64,000 nt of DNA from JBFWUM01 sp050247255 (lineage in GTDB: Bacteria > Acidobacteriota > Vicinamibacteria > Vicinamibacterales > UBA2999): NCBI GenBank assembly GCA_050247255.1, contig JBFWUM010000018.1:10850-74849 (forward strand), read 5' to 3'. The notes under the pieces are model-generated. The model was not told the origin of the DNA. It worked only from the letters and a program-made list of their open reading frames with translations, and searched no databases. Positions 8,280-17,400 of the stretch are shown here, one piece after another. Both the position numbers and the translations under genes were made by a program. How positions within the stretch are numbered: the stretch's first letter is position 1; every line of letters starts with the position of its first letter.

Positions 8280-8309
8280 ATCTTATGAAATCGATGCATA
8301 AGATATGAA
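8275..8309. promoter_or_regulatory. Perfect 12-bp inverted repeat, probable TetR operator
   Basis: TTCATATCTTAT (8275-8286) and ATAAGATATGAA (8298-8309) are exact reverse complements separated by 11 bases. The AT-rich palindrome stands out in GC-rich surroundings. The tetR ATG (complement of 8277-8279) lies inside the left arm, so binding would block translation-start-proximal transcription of the repressor and possibly the divergent gene 134 bases away. Confidence 0.8.
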
Positions 8310-8442
8310 TCCGACGCCGCGCTGTCAAGTCGCCGGCGCCGCCCTCCGTCCCCGCTTCGGATTCGTAACCCACAAGGTTCCAAGTAGGCTGCCCCTTTAC
8401 GGGTTGGCACCGTAGTAGGATCGCGGGCCGCTGGAGGTACAC

Positions 8443-9489
8443 ATGCTCGGACGCCTGTTCCGCACCGCCCTCGTCCTGCTGCCCGCGCTGGCCTTCGTTC
8501 CGGCCGCGGCGGCGCAACAAGCGCCCGCCGCGCCGGAGCGCAGCATCACCAACATCACCGGCCAGCTCTACCGGGCCCAGAACAACAACCACTACACGGT
8601 GTTCCTCGTCACGCCGGACGGCGTGATCATGAGCGACCCGATCAACCGCGACTTCGCGCGCTGGCTGAAGGGCGAAATCGCCACGCGCTTCCGCGTGCCG
8701 ATCCGCTACGTCCTCTACACGCACCGCGACTGGGATCACGCCTCGGGCGGTGTGGTCCTGGCCGACACCGCGGAGTTCGTCGCCCACGTCAACATGCTCA
8801 CGGCGCTGGCGCCGCCACGCGGCAACCCGCCGCTGCCGGAGGCGGAGGCGCGGCTCGATGCCAATCGCAACGGTGTGATCGAGCGCGCAGAGGCAACCGG
8901 CAACAACGCCGTGGCGCAGCGCTTCGACCTGCTCGACTACGACCGCGACGGGATCGTGAGCGGCGCTGAAGTGGCGCGCGGATCGGTCAGCGACGTCTAC
9001 GCCCCGACCACGACGTTTGCCACGCCGCAGCACACGGTGACGCTGGGCGGCAAGCGGGTGACGATGGTCCACCTCGGGGTGGCACACGCGGACGACAGCG
9101 TCGCGCTGTATTTCCCGGATGAACGGGCGGTGTTCAGCGCCGACGTCATGCAGATCAAGCGGCTGCCGAACGCCATTGCGCCGTCGGTCGGCTCCTATAT
9201 CGACGCCCTGGCGACGATCAACGCGCTCGACTTCCAGCACGCGCTCACCGGCCACGCCATGTCCGGCACCAGGGAGGACGCGATGCAGGCGCAGCAGTAC
9301 CTGGTCGACCTCGCCAACGGCGTCGCGGCGGGCATTGCTCAGGGACGGAGCCTCGCCGAGATCCAGAAGACGCTGACCCTCGACGCCTACAAGGAATTCG
9401 AGCGGTGGGATACGGTGCGCGAGGCGCACATCGCGTCGGTCTACGCGACCATGCGCGGCACGCGCGCGAGCGCGCCGGCGACGCGTTGA
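8443..9489 (+). CDS. Exported metallo-beta-lactamase-fold hydrolase with two EF-hand loops
   Basis: 348 residues with a signal peptide (hydrophobic residues 7-24, cleavage near AAAQQ). The metal motif is THRDWDHASGG, where the usual HxHxDH is HxDxDH (H94, D96, D98, H99). Further likely ligands are H215 (AHADD), D234 (FSAD) and H271 (GHAMSG). Between the first and later metal motifs are two textbook calcium loops, DANRNGVIERAE (139-150) and DYDRDGIVSGAE (165-176). Each has acidic or Asn residues at positions 1, 3 and 5, Gly at 6, a hydrophobic residue at 8 and Glu at 12. The protein should act in the periplasm, perhaps with calcium dependence. Substrate unknown. GGAGG at 8433-8437 supports the ATG at 8443. 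Confidence 0.85.
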   Translation: MLGRLFRTALVLLPALAFVPAAAAQQAPAAPERSITNITGQLYRAQNNNHYTVFLVTPDGVIMSDPINRDFARWLKGEIATRFRVPIRYVLYTHRDWDHASGGVVLADTAEFVAHVNMLTALAPPRGNPPLPEAEARLDANRNGVIERAEATGNNAVAQRFDLLDYDRDGIVSGAEVARGSVSDVYAPTTTFATPQHTVTLGGKRVTMVHLGVAHADDSVALYFPDERAVFSADVMQIKRLPNAIAPSVGSYIDALATINALDFQHALTGHAMSGTREDAMQAQQYLVDLANGVAAGIAQGRSLAEIQKTLTLDAYKEFERWDTVREAHIASVYATMRGTRASAPATR

Positions 9490-9490
9490 A

Positions 9491-9510
9491 CTTCCGCCTG
9501 AAGGCGGAAG
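9491..9510 (+). repeat. TGAA-loop palindrome, intergenic copy
   Basis: CTTCCGCC, loop TGAA, GGCGGAAG: an 8-bp perfect stem two bases after the hydrolase stop codon. Bases 9491-9514 are identical to 47530-47553, inside a PKS gene. No T-run follows, so it is not a standard terminator. Other family members in the window are at 23135, 31105, 39863 and 51711. Confidence 0.8.
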
Positions 9511-9533
9511 CCACCTACCTCCGCGGACGCCAC

Positions 9534-10046
9534 CTACCTCCGCTTGGCGGCGGCCTTCTTCGTGGCCGCCGCCTTCTTCTTCGCGGCTTCTCTCTTCTTC
9601 CCCGCGGCCGGACGGCTCGAGGCCTTGCGGCCGCTCAGTTCCGGCGACACCTCGTACGCCTCCCGCAGCCAGTCGGTGAGCGGCGCCTCGACCTCGTCGC
9701 GGTGGCGGACGTGCACCGTGTGCGCGACCTTCACTCGAGACGATGCCATCGAGTTCTTGATGCGTGGCGATTTCACGGTACGGCCGAGGAAGAAGCAGAC
9801 TTCGAGGCGTGTCGGCCGCGGGCGCACGAAGAAGTAGCACGCCTGCCGGGAAAACATGATCGAGTTGTGCGAGGCATAGATCCGCTGCTCACCGAAGTCG
9901 GCGGCCGTCTCACGCAACCGCTCCCACGCCTCCCGCAAGTCATCGGGCAAGTCACGCGTCAGCGCGCCTTCGGTCGTCGTCCAGCAGTCGTGCGGCTGCC
10001 CGTCCTCGATCCACTGCTTGCAGTGGTAGCACTCGCGTCCGGCCAT
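9534..10046 (-). CDS. DUF5655-like protein with zinc-ribbon start and Lys/Ala-rich tail
   Basis: 170 residues. The N-terminus contains CYHCKQWIEDGQPHDC, a likely Cys/His metal site. The middle (QRIYASHNSIMFSRQACYFFVRPRPTR and LEVCFFLGR) and the end (AHTVHVRHRDEVEAPLTDWLREAYE) resemble DUF5655, a small alpha/beta domain sometimes attached to nucleases. The last 30 residues are Lys/Ala-rich and histone H1-like (KKAAATKKAAAKRR), suggesting nucleic-acid binding. ATG at 10046 is preferred: the longer frame from 10079 would start inside the terminator hairpin of the upstream gene. Confidence 0.65.
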   Translation of the reverse strand: MAGRECYHCKQWIEDGQPHDCWTTTEGALTRDLPDDLREAWERLRETAADFGEQRIYASHNSIMFSRQACYFFVRPRPTRLEVCFFLGRTVKSPRIKNSMASSRVKVAHTVHVRHRDEVEAPLTDWLREAYEVSPELSGRKASSRPAAGKKREAAKKKAAATKKAAAKRR

Positions 10047-10059
10047 AAGCGCCCGTACA

Positions 10060-10091
10060 AAGAAAAAGGCGGCGCCCATTCGGGCGCCGCC
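10060..10091 (-). terminator. Intrinsic terminator after the DUF697 gene
   Basis: On the minus strand GGCGGCGCCC (from 10091 to 10082) pairs with GGGCGCCGCC (10077 to 10068) around a four-base loop, a 10-bp perfect stem. TTTTTCTTT follows. It lies 20 bases past the DUF697 stop and ends the minus-strand transcript that includes ParA and DUF697. Confidence 0.88.
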
Positions 10092-10110
10092 GGTAACGGG
10101 GTGCGGGCGT

Positions 10111-10566
10111 CTAGCTCGCCGCGGCGGCGGCCGTCGCCTTCGCCTTGCCGAACTGCTCGCGGAAGTGGCCGCGCACCTTTTCCGGATCGAAGTCCAGGAA
10201 CGTGCCGCCCGACGCGAAGTGCTGGATGAAGATCTTCCCGGTCGCCCACGTGGCGGCGCCGGCGAAGAAGGGCAGCGTGACCATGCCGAGCAGGCCGCCG
10301 ACCAGCGGCACGCCCGCGGCGGCGCCGGTGAGGCCGTAGCCCAGTTCGGTGCCGACCAGGCCGCTCAGCAGCGAGCCCAGGATGCTCTTCACGCGGTCTT
10401 CCTTGAAGGGCACGCCATAGTGGTCGGCGAGTTCGCGCAGCATCTTGACCTGCAGGGCGGTGACGCCAAGGACGTTGACGACAGGGAGCGCGATGATTCC
10501 CACGCCTGCTGAATACAGGGCGTTCCGCTTCACGATCTCGAGTGCGGCGGTTTCTTTCTCGGACAT
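10111..10566 (-). CDS. DUF697 membrane-associated protein
   Basis: 151 residues. The DUF697 core spans almost the whole protein: YSAGVGIIALPVVNVLGVTALQVKMLRELADHYG, then ILGSLLSGLVGTELGYGLTGAAAGVPLVGG and FFAGAATWATGKIFIQHFASGGTFLDFDP. It has two to three hydrophobic helical hairpins, so it is likely membrane-bound. Family members often accompany small GTPases, and their function is unclear. ATG at 10566 is chosen because GAGGAGG lies nine bases upstream; ATG at 10575 directly abuts it. A TATGAT box at 10597-10602 (minus) could give it its own promoter. It follows ParA by 115 bases and ends at the terminator 10060-10091. Confidence 0.8.
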   Translation of the reverse strand: MSEKETAALEIVKRNALYSAGVGIIALPVVNVLGVTALQVKMLRELADHYGVPFKEDRVKSILGSLLSGLVGTELGYGLTGAAAGVPLVGGLLGMVTLPFFAGAATWATGKIFIQHFASGGTFLDFDPEKVRGHFREQFGKAKATAAAAAS

Positions 10567-10596
10567 GCTCGGCATCCTCCTCGATGAACCGGCAGC

Positions 10597-10602
10597 ATCA
10601 TA
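10597..10602 (-). promoter_or_regulatory. Possible -10 box (TATGAT) upstream of DUF697
   Basis: TATGAT on the minus strand lies about 31 bases upstream of the DUF697 start and ahead of its GAGGAGG. No good -35 box is seen, so this is weak evidence for a separate promoter in the ParA-DUF697 gap. Confidence 0.3.
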
Positions 10603-10681
10603 CCTCACGGCGGTGCCGGCGGCCGGGGTCTCCGGCGAACGATAGACCCAGTCGGTGGCCGGACGGTCCGGCTTGGGTGCG

Positions 10682-11491
10682 TTAAATGACGGCGTCTTCT
10701 TGCGGCGGGGCGGCACGGTAGCCTTCCTTTTCGCGGCGCCCCTCATGGACGAACCGGACGAAGCCCGCGTAGTCCTCGGCGGCCCGGCTCTCGGGGGCGT
10801 ATTCCCAGATGGTTTGATGGCTGGCGGTCGCGTACGTCAGGTCGATGCACTGGCGAATCCCCCGCTCGACCACGGCCGGCTGCATCTCCGGGTCATCGGC
10901 CAGCGCCGCCAGCGTGGCTCGCGTTGCGTGCGTCACGGGGTTCACGGCCACCGGGAGGACGGCCAGCAGCGCGAGCCGCCGGTCCGGCCACAGTTGCCGG
11001 ATCTCGCCGACCGCCGCCAGCGTCTGCTGCGCGCCACGAATCGACAGCGAATCCATCGCCACCGGCACGACCAGCTCCTCGGCCGCCAGCAGCGCGTTGT
11101 AGGCGAGCAGGTTCATCGCAGGAGACGAGTCGAGCACGAGCGCGTCGTATTCATCCAGGCGTCCGAGGCGGCGCGAGAGCAACGTTTCCCGCTGCACCGC
11201 CCCCGCCAGCTGCGAGTCGAGGGCAAAGGCGTCTGGCGTGGACAGGATGACATCGAGATTCGGACGCGCGTCGCGCGCGACGACCTCCGCCAGCGGCGCC
11301 TCGTCCAGCAGCAGGTCGCGCACCGTGAGGGGCGCCTGCACACCGAGCGCGTGGGCCACGTTGCCCTGCGGATCGGCATCGACCAGCAGCACACGGCGAC
11401 CTTGCGCGGCCAGGCCGGCTGCAAGGTGCACGGCGGTGGTGGTCTTCCCCACCCCGCCCTTCATGTTGACGACGGCTATGCGGCGGGTCAC
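10682..11491 (-). CDS. ParA/MinD-family ATPase, translationally coupled to the NRPS gene
   Basis: 269 residues. It has the deviant Walker A motif MKGGVGKTTTAVHLAAGLA near residue 10, VLLVDADPQGNVAHALG (switch region), and YDALVLDSSPAMNLLAYNALLAA (Walker B), then a normal ParA C-terminus. Such ATPases form dynamic filaments or nucleoid-bound gradients and position DNA or protein cargo. No ParB gene is visible nearby. The GTG start (11491-11489) overlaps the stop codon of the large NRPS gene as GTGA, the same type of junction seen between NRPS genes of this locus. ParA is therefore probably read from the NRPS transcript. Whether it serves the pathway or is a passenger is unknown. Confidence 0.9.
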   Translation of the reverse strand: MTRRIAVVNMKGGVGKTTTAVHLAAGLAAQGRRVLLVDADPQGNVAHALGVQAPLTVRDLLLDEAPLAEVVARDARPNLDVILSTPDAFALDSQLAGAVQRETLLSRRLGRLDEYDALVLDSSPAMNLLAYNALLAAEELVVPVAMDSLSIRGAQQTLAAVGEIRQLWPDRRLALLAVLPVAVNPVTHATRATLAALADDPEMQPAVVERGIRQCIDLTYATASHQTIWEYAPESRAAEDYAGFVRFVHEGRREKEGYRAAPPQEDAVI

Positions 11492-14400
11492 GAACGGGCC
11501 AAGGATACCGCAGTTCCCGTCACGTACTTGCGCAGAAAGCGTGCAATCCCATCGACATGCACCGTGTCGAGCATCGTCTCGTGGCTGCCGTCGACCCACT
11601 CGACCTCCACGCCGGCGCACCAGTCGCCCCAGCCGTAGTCGTCGATGTCGGCAATTCGACTGGCGCCCTCCCGGGCACGCAGCACGACGATTGGGAATTC
11701 ATACCTGCGCTCCGGCGGGGCGAGCCTCGAATGCGCGGCGGCGACGGCAAGCAGCCTCTCCACCTGCCCAATCGGCGTCCCGTCCGGCAGCACGTGCCGC
11801 GCCAGTGCTGTGTCGTAAACCAGCCGAACGAGCTCGCGCTCCGAAACGGCCCGCATCGCGTCCAGTTCGATCCCAAGGTCGCGGCCGAACATCGCGTGCA
11901 GGAGCGTCGCCGCATCAGGATGCCGTGTCCCGGGCGGGATGACCGATGGATGCGGCACGTCGAGCAGGATGACGGAGGCCGGCGCGCTGCCATCCTCCAT
12001 CGCGCGCGCGGCAAGCTCCATCGTTAGGTACCCGCCGTAGGAGTAGCCGAGCAGCGCGAACGGGCGCGTCCTCACGGACGCCAGCGACCGCCAGTGATGG
12101 TCGACCAGGTCGTGCCACGATGCCGCGGGTCGTTCCCCCTCTGCCAGGCCCGGTGCCTGCAATCCCCACAGCGTCCGGCCAGCGAGCTGACGGGCGAGCG
12201 GCCCGTAGCACAGGACGTGACCGCCAAGCGGATGCGGGCAGACAAGCGCCGGTTCATCGCTCCCCTCGGTAAGCCTGACCAGCGATCCGGCTGACGGCGT
12301 GGCGCCTTCCATCGCCCGCGCCAGGCGCTCGATCGTCGGGTGCAGCAACAGCATCTGCAGCGGCAGGTCCCGGTGCAGCGTCGTCCGGACCTGCGCGGCC
12401 AGCTGGACCGCCAACAGCGAGTGGCCACCGAGCGAGAAGAAGTCGTCGAGGACGCCGATCGCGCCGGAGGCGAACAGCGCCTCCCAGATGCCGGCGAGCT
12501 GATGTTCCAGCAGCGTGCGCGGCGCCACGTAGGAGGCGGGGCCGGCAGTGGGCACCGCCGCTGCGGACGCGGCGGGGATCGCCGGGGGAACGCTGGACAC
12601 GAGGGTCGCCACTGGCGAGCCGGCCGACGCGGCCAACGCGAGCCGCTCGAAATCCCCTGCCAGCTCGGCGACCGCATCAGCATCGATCGCGCCCGGCTGA
12701 TAGACGAATCGCAGGTGCGGCGTCGCGCCGGGACTGATGAGCAGCGCCAGCGGATACGTCGTCCACGCGCCCTGCACACGCCGCGCGGGCGCAGTCGTTG
12801 CCGCCGGCCCCGAGGCGCCGCTGCCCGGCAGGTTCTCGTAGACCAGCAGCGTCTGCGCAAGCGGCTGGCCGGCCGGCACCTGCGACCACGCGTGCACCTG
12901 GCCCGCGGAACACTGCTCGAACTCGGCCTGCGTGACGCGGTCCTGGTGGTGCCGCGCGAGCAGCGAGCGCAGAGACGTCTCGCGGTCGACGCTGACGCGC
13001 ACCGGCACCGTGTTGATGAAGCAGCCGAGCATCCGCTCGATACCGGGAACCGACGGCGGACGGCCGGACACGGTCGCGGCGAAGACCACCTCGTCCGTGC
13101 CGGCCCGGCCGGCGAGCAGCAACGACCAGAGAACTTCGAAAACCAGCGCGGGAGGCACTCGCGTCTCGCGCCTCAACGCCGCGATCGCGCGCCCCGCATC
13201 GGCCGACATGACGTGCTCGTGTTCCGCGGGCTCCCCAAACTGCGGAGGGGGCAGCGGCGCCACGACGGGGGTGGCGGCGCTGAATCCCGCCAGGCGCTCA
13301 CGCCAGAACGCCTCGGCCGTGTTGCCCTCCAGCATCCGCAGCCATTCGGCCAGCGGCTGCTCGTCGGGCGGTGGCGGCAGCGACGGCGCGCGTCCTGCGC
13401 GCGCGGCCTCGTAGCACGCGGCCGCCTCGGCCCAGAAAAGCGCCAGGCTCCACCCATCCAGGATGACGTGATGAAACGACATCACCAGCCACGCTCGCGT
13501 CGGCGCGACGCGCAGGAGCATGAAACGCAGCAACGGCGGGCGATCGAGCCGGTACCCCGCCCGCCGGTCATCGTCCAGGAGGCGGGTCAACGCCACCTCT
13601 TCGCTTTCACCAGGCTGCGGCTCGACTTCGCGAACCGGGGTCTCCACAGACCGGAACACGACTCGCAGGGCCCCGTCGCCATCGGCGGCGATCGCGGAGC
13701 GGAGTGCGGCGTGCCGGCCGATCACTTCGGCGAGCGCGGCTTTCAACACCGCGACGTCGACACCGCCTTCCATGACGAACGCGGCCTGTTCGACGAACGC
13801 CGGCGTGTCCGGCTGCGCCATCGACTGCAGCCACATCCCCAACTGGGACGGGGTGAGCGGATACGCCGCCTCCACGTCCAGGCCGTGTGCTTCGTCGACG
13901 CCTGCCAGCGTGCGCGCAGCGATCTCCTCGACGAGGTGAACAGGCAACATGCCGGCGTCAAACGACAACTGCAGGCGCAGCACACCGTCGGTGACCACTG
14001 CGTTTACATCCAGGCGGTACCGCCGCGGCATTCCGGGCGCCACCGGATCACCCGCGGGCTCAGCGGCCAGGCCACGGATGACACCATCCATCCCACCCGA
14101 GAGCCCCTGGCCCAGGAAGTTGAAGGAGACGTCGCTGAGGCCATCAGATGCCGATGCCAGTGGGATCACCAGGCCATCGTCGGCCGCGACCCGCGTCGGA
14201 ACGATGCGTGTGAACCAGCCGACCGATCGCGACAGGTCAAGCTCCCCTTCGTCACGGCCGTGTCGCTCGACGTCGACGACGACCTGCGGGCGTTGCGTCA
14301 CCGCGCAGAGCGCACGACCAAACGCCGCCAACAGCCCCTCGGCCGCGACCGCCGATGCTCGTGGCGAGGTTCGCTCGATCACGACGGGCCGCGACACGCC

Positions 14401-17400
14401 GCCATCGGGGGCGACTCCATCGAACACGGGACTACGTTCACGCGTGACCGGCTCGTGTCGCGCCAGCTGCGCCGCACGCACCGCGTGCGCGCTGGCGTGC
14501 TCGGCCGGCAGCGATGGCGCGCGACCGGCCGCCCGCTGGCCCAGGGCGCGCGTCAGATCGTCGAGAACGATCCGCCAGGACACGGCATCGACCACGAGGT
14601 GATGCGCGACCAGGAACAGGCGCGCCTGCTGCCCGATGCGGAAGTGCGCCGCGCGAACCACCGGACCCTGCTCGATGTTGAGGCCGCGCTGCAGCCGCTG
14701 GCACTCGGCCTCGAGCGTCAGGGTGTCGCAGTCGAACCGTTCGATCGCGAGGTCGACGTCAGGCGACGCGTGCTCGCGCCACTGACCCTGCTCCTGCGCA
14801 AATCGTCCGCGCAGCGCAGGATGCACGCGCTGCACCTCGCGCAGCGCGGCTTCGAGATCATCCGCTCTGATGGCCGGGTCGATGTCGAGCAGGAGCGTCT
14901 GGTTGAAGTGATGCCTGGCCTCGCCGGCCAGCTCGAGGAACAGCCGTTGTAGCGGCGACACCGGCAACCTGGCCGAGGCGACGTCTTCAACAGGGGCAGC
15001 GCCGGTCTCGACAGGCGTCGCCACGGCGGCGAGAGCGCGCAGCGTCTGGTTGCGGAAGATGTCCTTCGGGGTCAGCCGCCACCCGCGCTCGCGCAGGCGC
15101 GCGATCACCTGGATGCTGAGGATGGAGTCGCCGCCCAGCTCGAAGTAGTTGTCCGTGGCACCGACGCGATCGAGGCGCAGGACCTCACACCAGATCCCGG
15201 CAACCGCACGCTCGACGGGCGATGCCGGCGCTTCGAAGGGAGCCGGGCCTCTGGTCGGGCCGCTTGCCGCCTTCGCGCTGCGCGCTTCGGCGCCCAAGGA
15301 AGCCGGCCCGTTCGAAATCAACGGCTCCGCCGGCGCCTCGAGCGCCCGGCGCAGCAGCGCCAGGAAGTCGTTGCTGAAGCGCTCGATGGTGGCGGCGTCG
15401 AACAGCGCGCGGTCGTACTCGAACGTGATCGCCATCGTGCTGCCGTGGTCGGCGACGGCAAGCGTCAGGTCGAACTTGGTCGTGGTGACCGGCGGCGCCG
15501 GCAGCGGCTCGACGCTGAGCCCGGCCGGCACGACAGGTGGCCGCTTCGCCTCCTGCATCACCAGCATCACCTGGAACAGCGGCGACCATGCGAGCGATCG
15601 CTCCACCCGCAGTTCGTCCACCAGCTTCTCGAACGGCACGTCCTGGTTGGCGAGCGCCTCGAGGGTGCGGGTCCGGGCATGTGCAGCAACCTGCGCGAAG
15701 CTCGCGCCTGCCTGCAGCTGCAGGCGCACCGGCACGGTGTTGACGAACATGCCGATGAGCGGCTCGAGCTCGGTCCTCGACCGCCCTGCCGCCGGAAACC
15801 CGATCACGATGTCATCTGCACCCGACCATCCGTGCAACGCGGCGCCGAACACGGCAAGCAACGTCATGAACGGCGTCGTCTGCAGCTCGCGGCCGCGTTC
15901 AGCCAGCAGCGTCGCGAGCGGCGCCTCGATGACGGCCGCGTGCGACGAGGCCTCGTAGCTCTGCGCGTCGGGACGCGGGCGATCGGCCGGCAACTCGAGC
16001 CGTGTTGGCGCGCCTCGCATCCGCTCCCGCCAGTACGTCAAATGGCCGTCGAGCGCGCCGCTGGCGGCCCGTTCACGCTGCCACGCCGCGAAGTCCGCGT
16101 ACTGGATGGTGAGCGGCGGTGGTGCGGCAGCCGTGGTCGCTCCGTAGCCGGCACACAGCTCCTCGAGCAGCCGGTCGATCGACCAGCCGTCCGACACGAT
16201 GTGGTGCATGGCGATCGCCAGGACCGCCTCGTCACCGCGGCGCGCAAGCGATGCGCGCAGCAACGGCCCTTCTGCCAGGTCGAAGGGGCGTGTCTGCTCG
16301 TCGGTAATGGCCTCGACTTCGCGCAGCCGGGGCCGCGGACCCGCCGCGGCATACGGACGGCCATCCTCCGTTCGGAAGACCACCCGGAGCGCCTCGTGCC
16401 GTTCCACCACCCGGTCGAACGCCGCGGCGAGCGCGCTCACGTCGAGCGGGCCGCGAAGGCGAAGCGCGCCGCCCATGATGTAGGCGGTGTTTCCGGGTTC
16501 CAGTTGATCGAGGAACCAGAGGCGCTCCTGCGCGAACGACAGCGGCAGGCGCGTGCGATCGCGCAGGATGGGAATGGGTTGATCGGGCACGCCGGACGCA
16601 ACGGCCCCCACGATCGCGCCGGCCTGGGCACGCAGCGTCGGGAACTCGAACACCGCGCGCAGCGGCAGCTCGACGCCGAACTCGTCGCGGATCCGCGCCA
16701 CCAGGCGCACTGCCAGCAGCGAGTGACCGCCGCGGGCGAAAAAGTCGTCGTTCGCGGCGATGCCCTCGACTCCGAGCAGCGCCGCCCAGACGGCAGCAAG
16801 CCGGGACTCGGACGCGGTCAGCGGCCGCTCGTCCCTCGGCGCCGCTGCTTCCTGGTCGGGCGAGGGGAGCGCCTTGCGGTCGATCTTGCCGTTCGGCGTC
16901 AGCGGCAGCGCCTCGAGCACGACGATCGCCGGCGGCACCATGTACTCGGGCAACCGCGTGCGCAGGTGGGCCTGGATGGACGGCGCCAGCGCCTGGCCGC
17001 CAGGATGGGCGACATACCCAACGAGCCGCCGCTGCCCCGCGCGCCCCTCGTCGACGATCACCACGCACTGCGACACCTCGGGAAACGCGCGCAGCCCGGC
17101 CTCGATCTCCCCCAGCTCGATCCGGAAGCCTCGCAGCTTTACCTGGTGATCGAACCGCCCCAGGAACTCGACGTTCCCATCGTCGCGAAAACGGGCGCGA
17201 TCGCCGGTGCGGTAGAGACGGTCGACACCCGGGAACGGGCTCGGCACGAAGCGTTCGGCCGTCAGGTCGGGCCTGCCGAGATACCCGCGGGCCAGCCCCT
17301 GCCCTGCCAGGTAGATCTCACCGGGCAGCCCGGGAGGAACCGGCTGCATGGCCGTGTCGAGGATGTAGAGGCGCGTGTTCGCAATCGGCCTGCCGATGGT

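Noticed and set aside
8370..8420. Possible attenuator or hairpin (AACCC...GGGTT) upstream of the metallo-hydrolase
   Set aside because: Arms are only five bases and widely spaced, with no supporting T-run or leader peptide.
10682..11491. ParA as part of a plasmid or chromosome partition locus
   Set aside because: No parB gene or parS-like 16-bp palindrome was seen nearby, and the gene is coupled to the NRPS. A partition origin cannot be claimed.
12340..14952. Long plus-strand open frame of 870 codons opposite the terminal NRPS
   Set aside because: It is Arg/His/Gln-rich with no recognisable domain and lies exactly antisense to well-conserved C, T and E domains. Such shadows are expected at this GC content. 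The same applies to the other long plus-strand frames between 11.5 and 64 kb.
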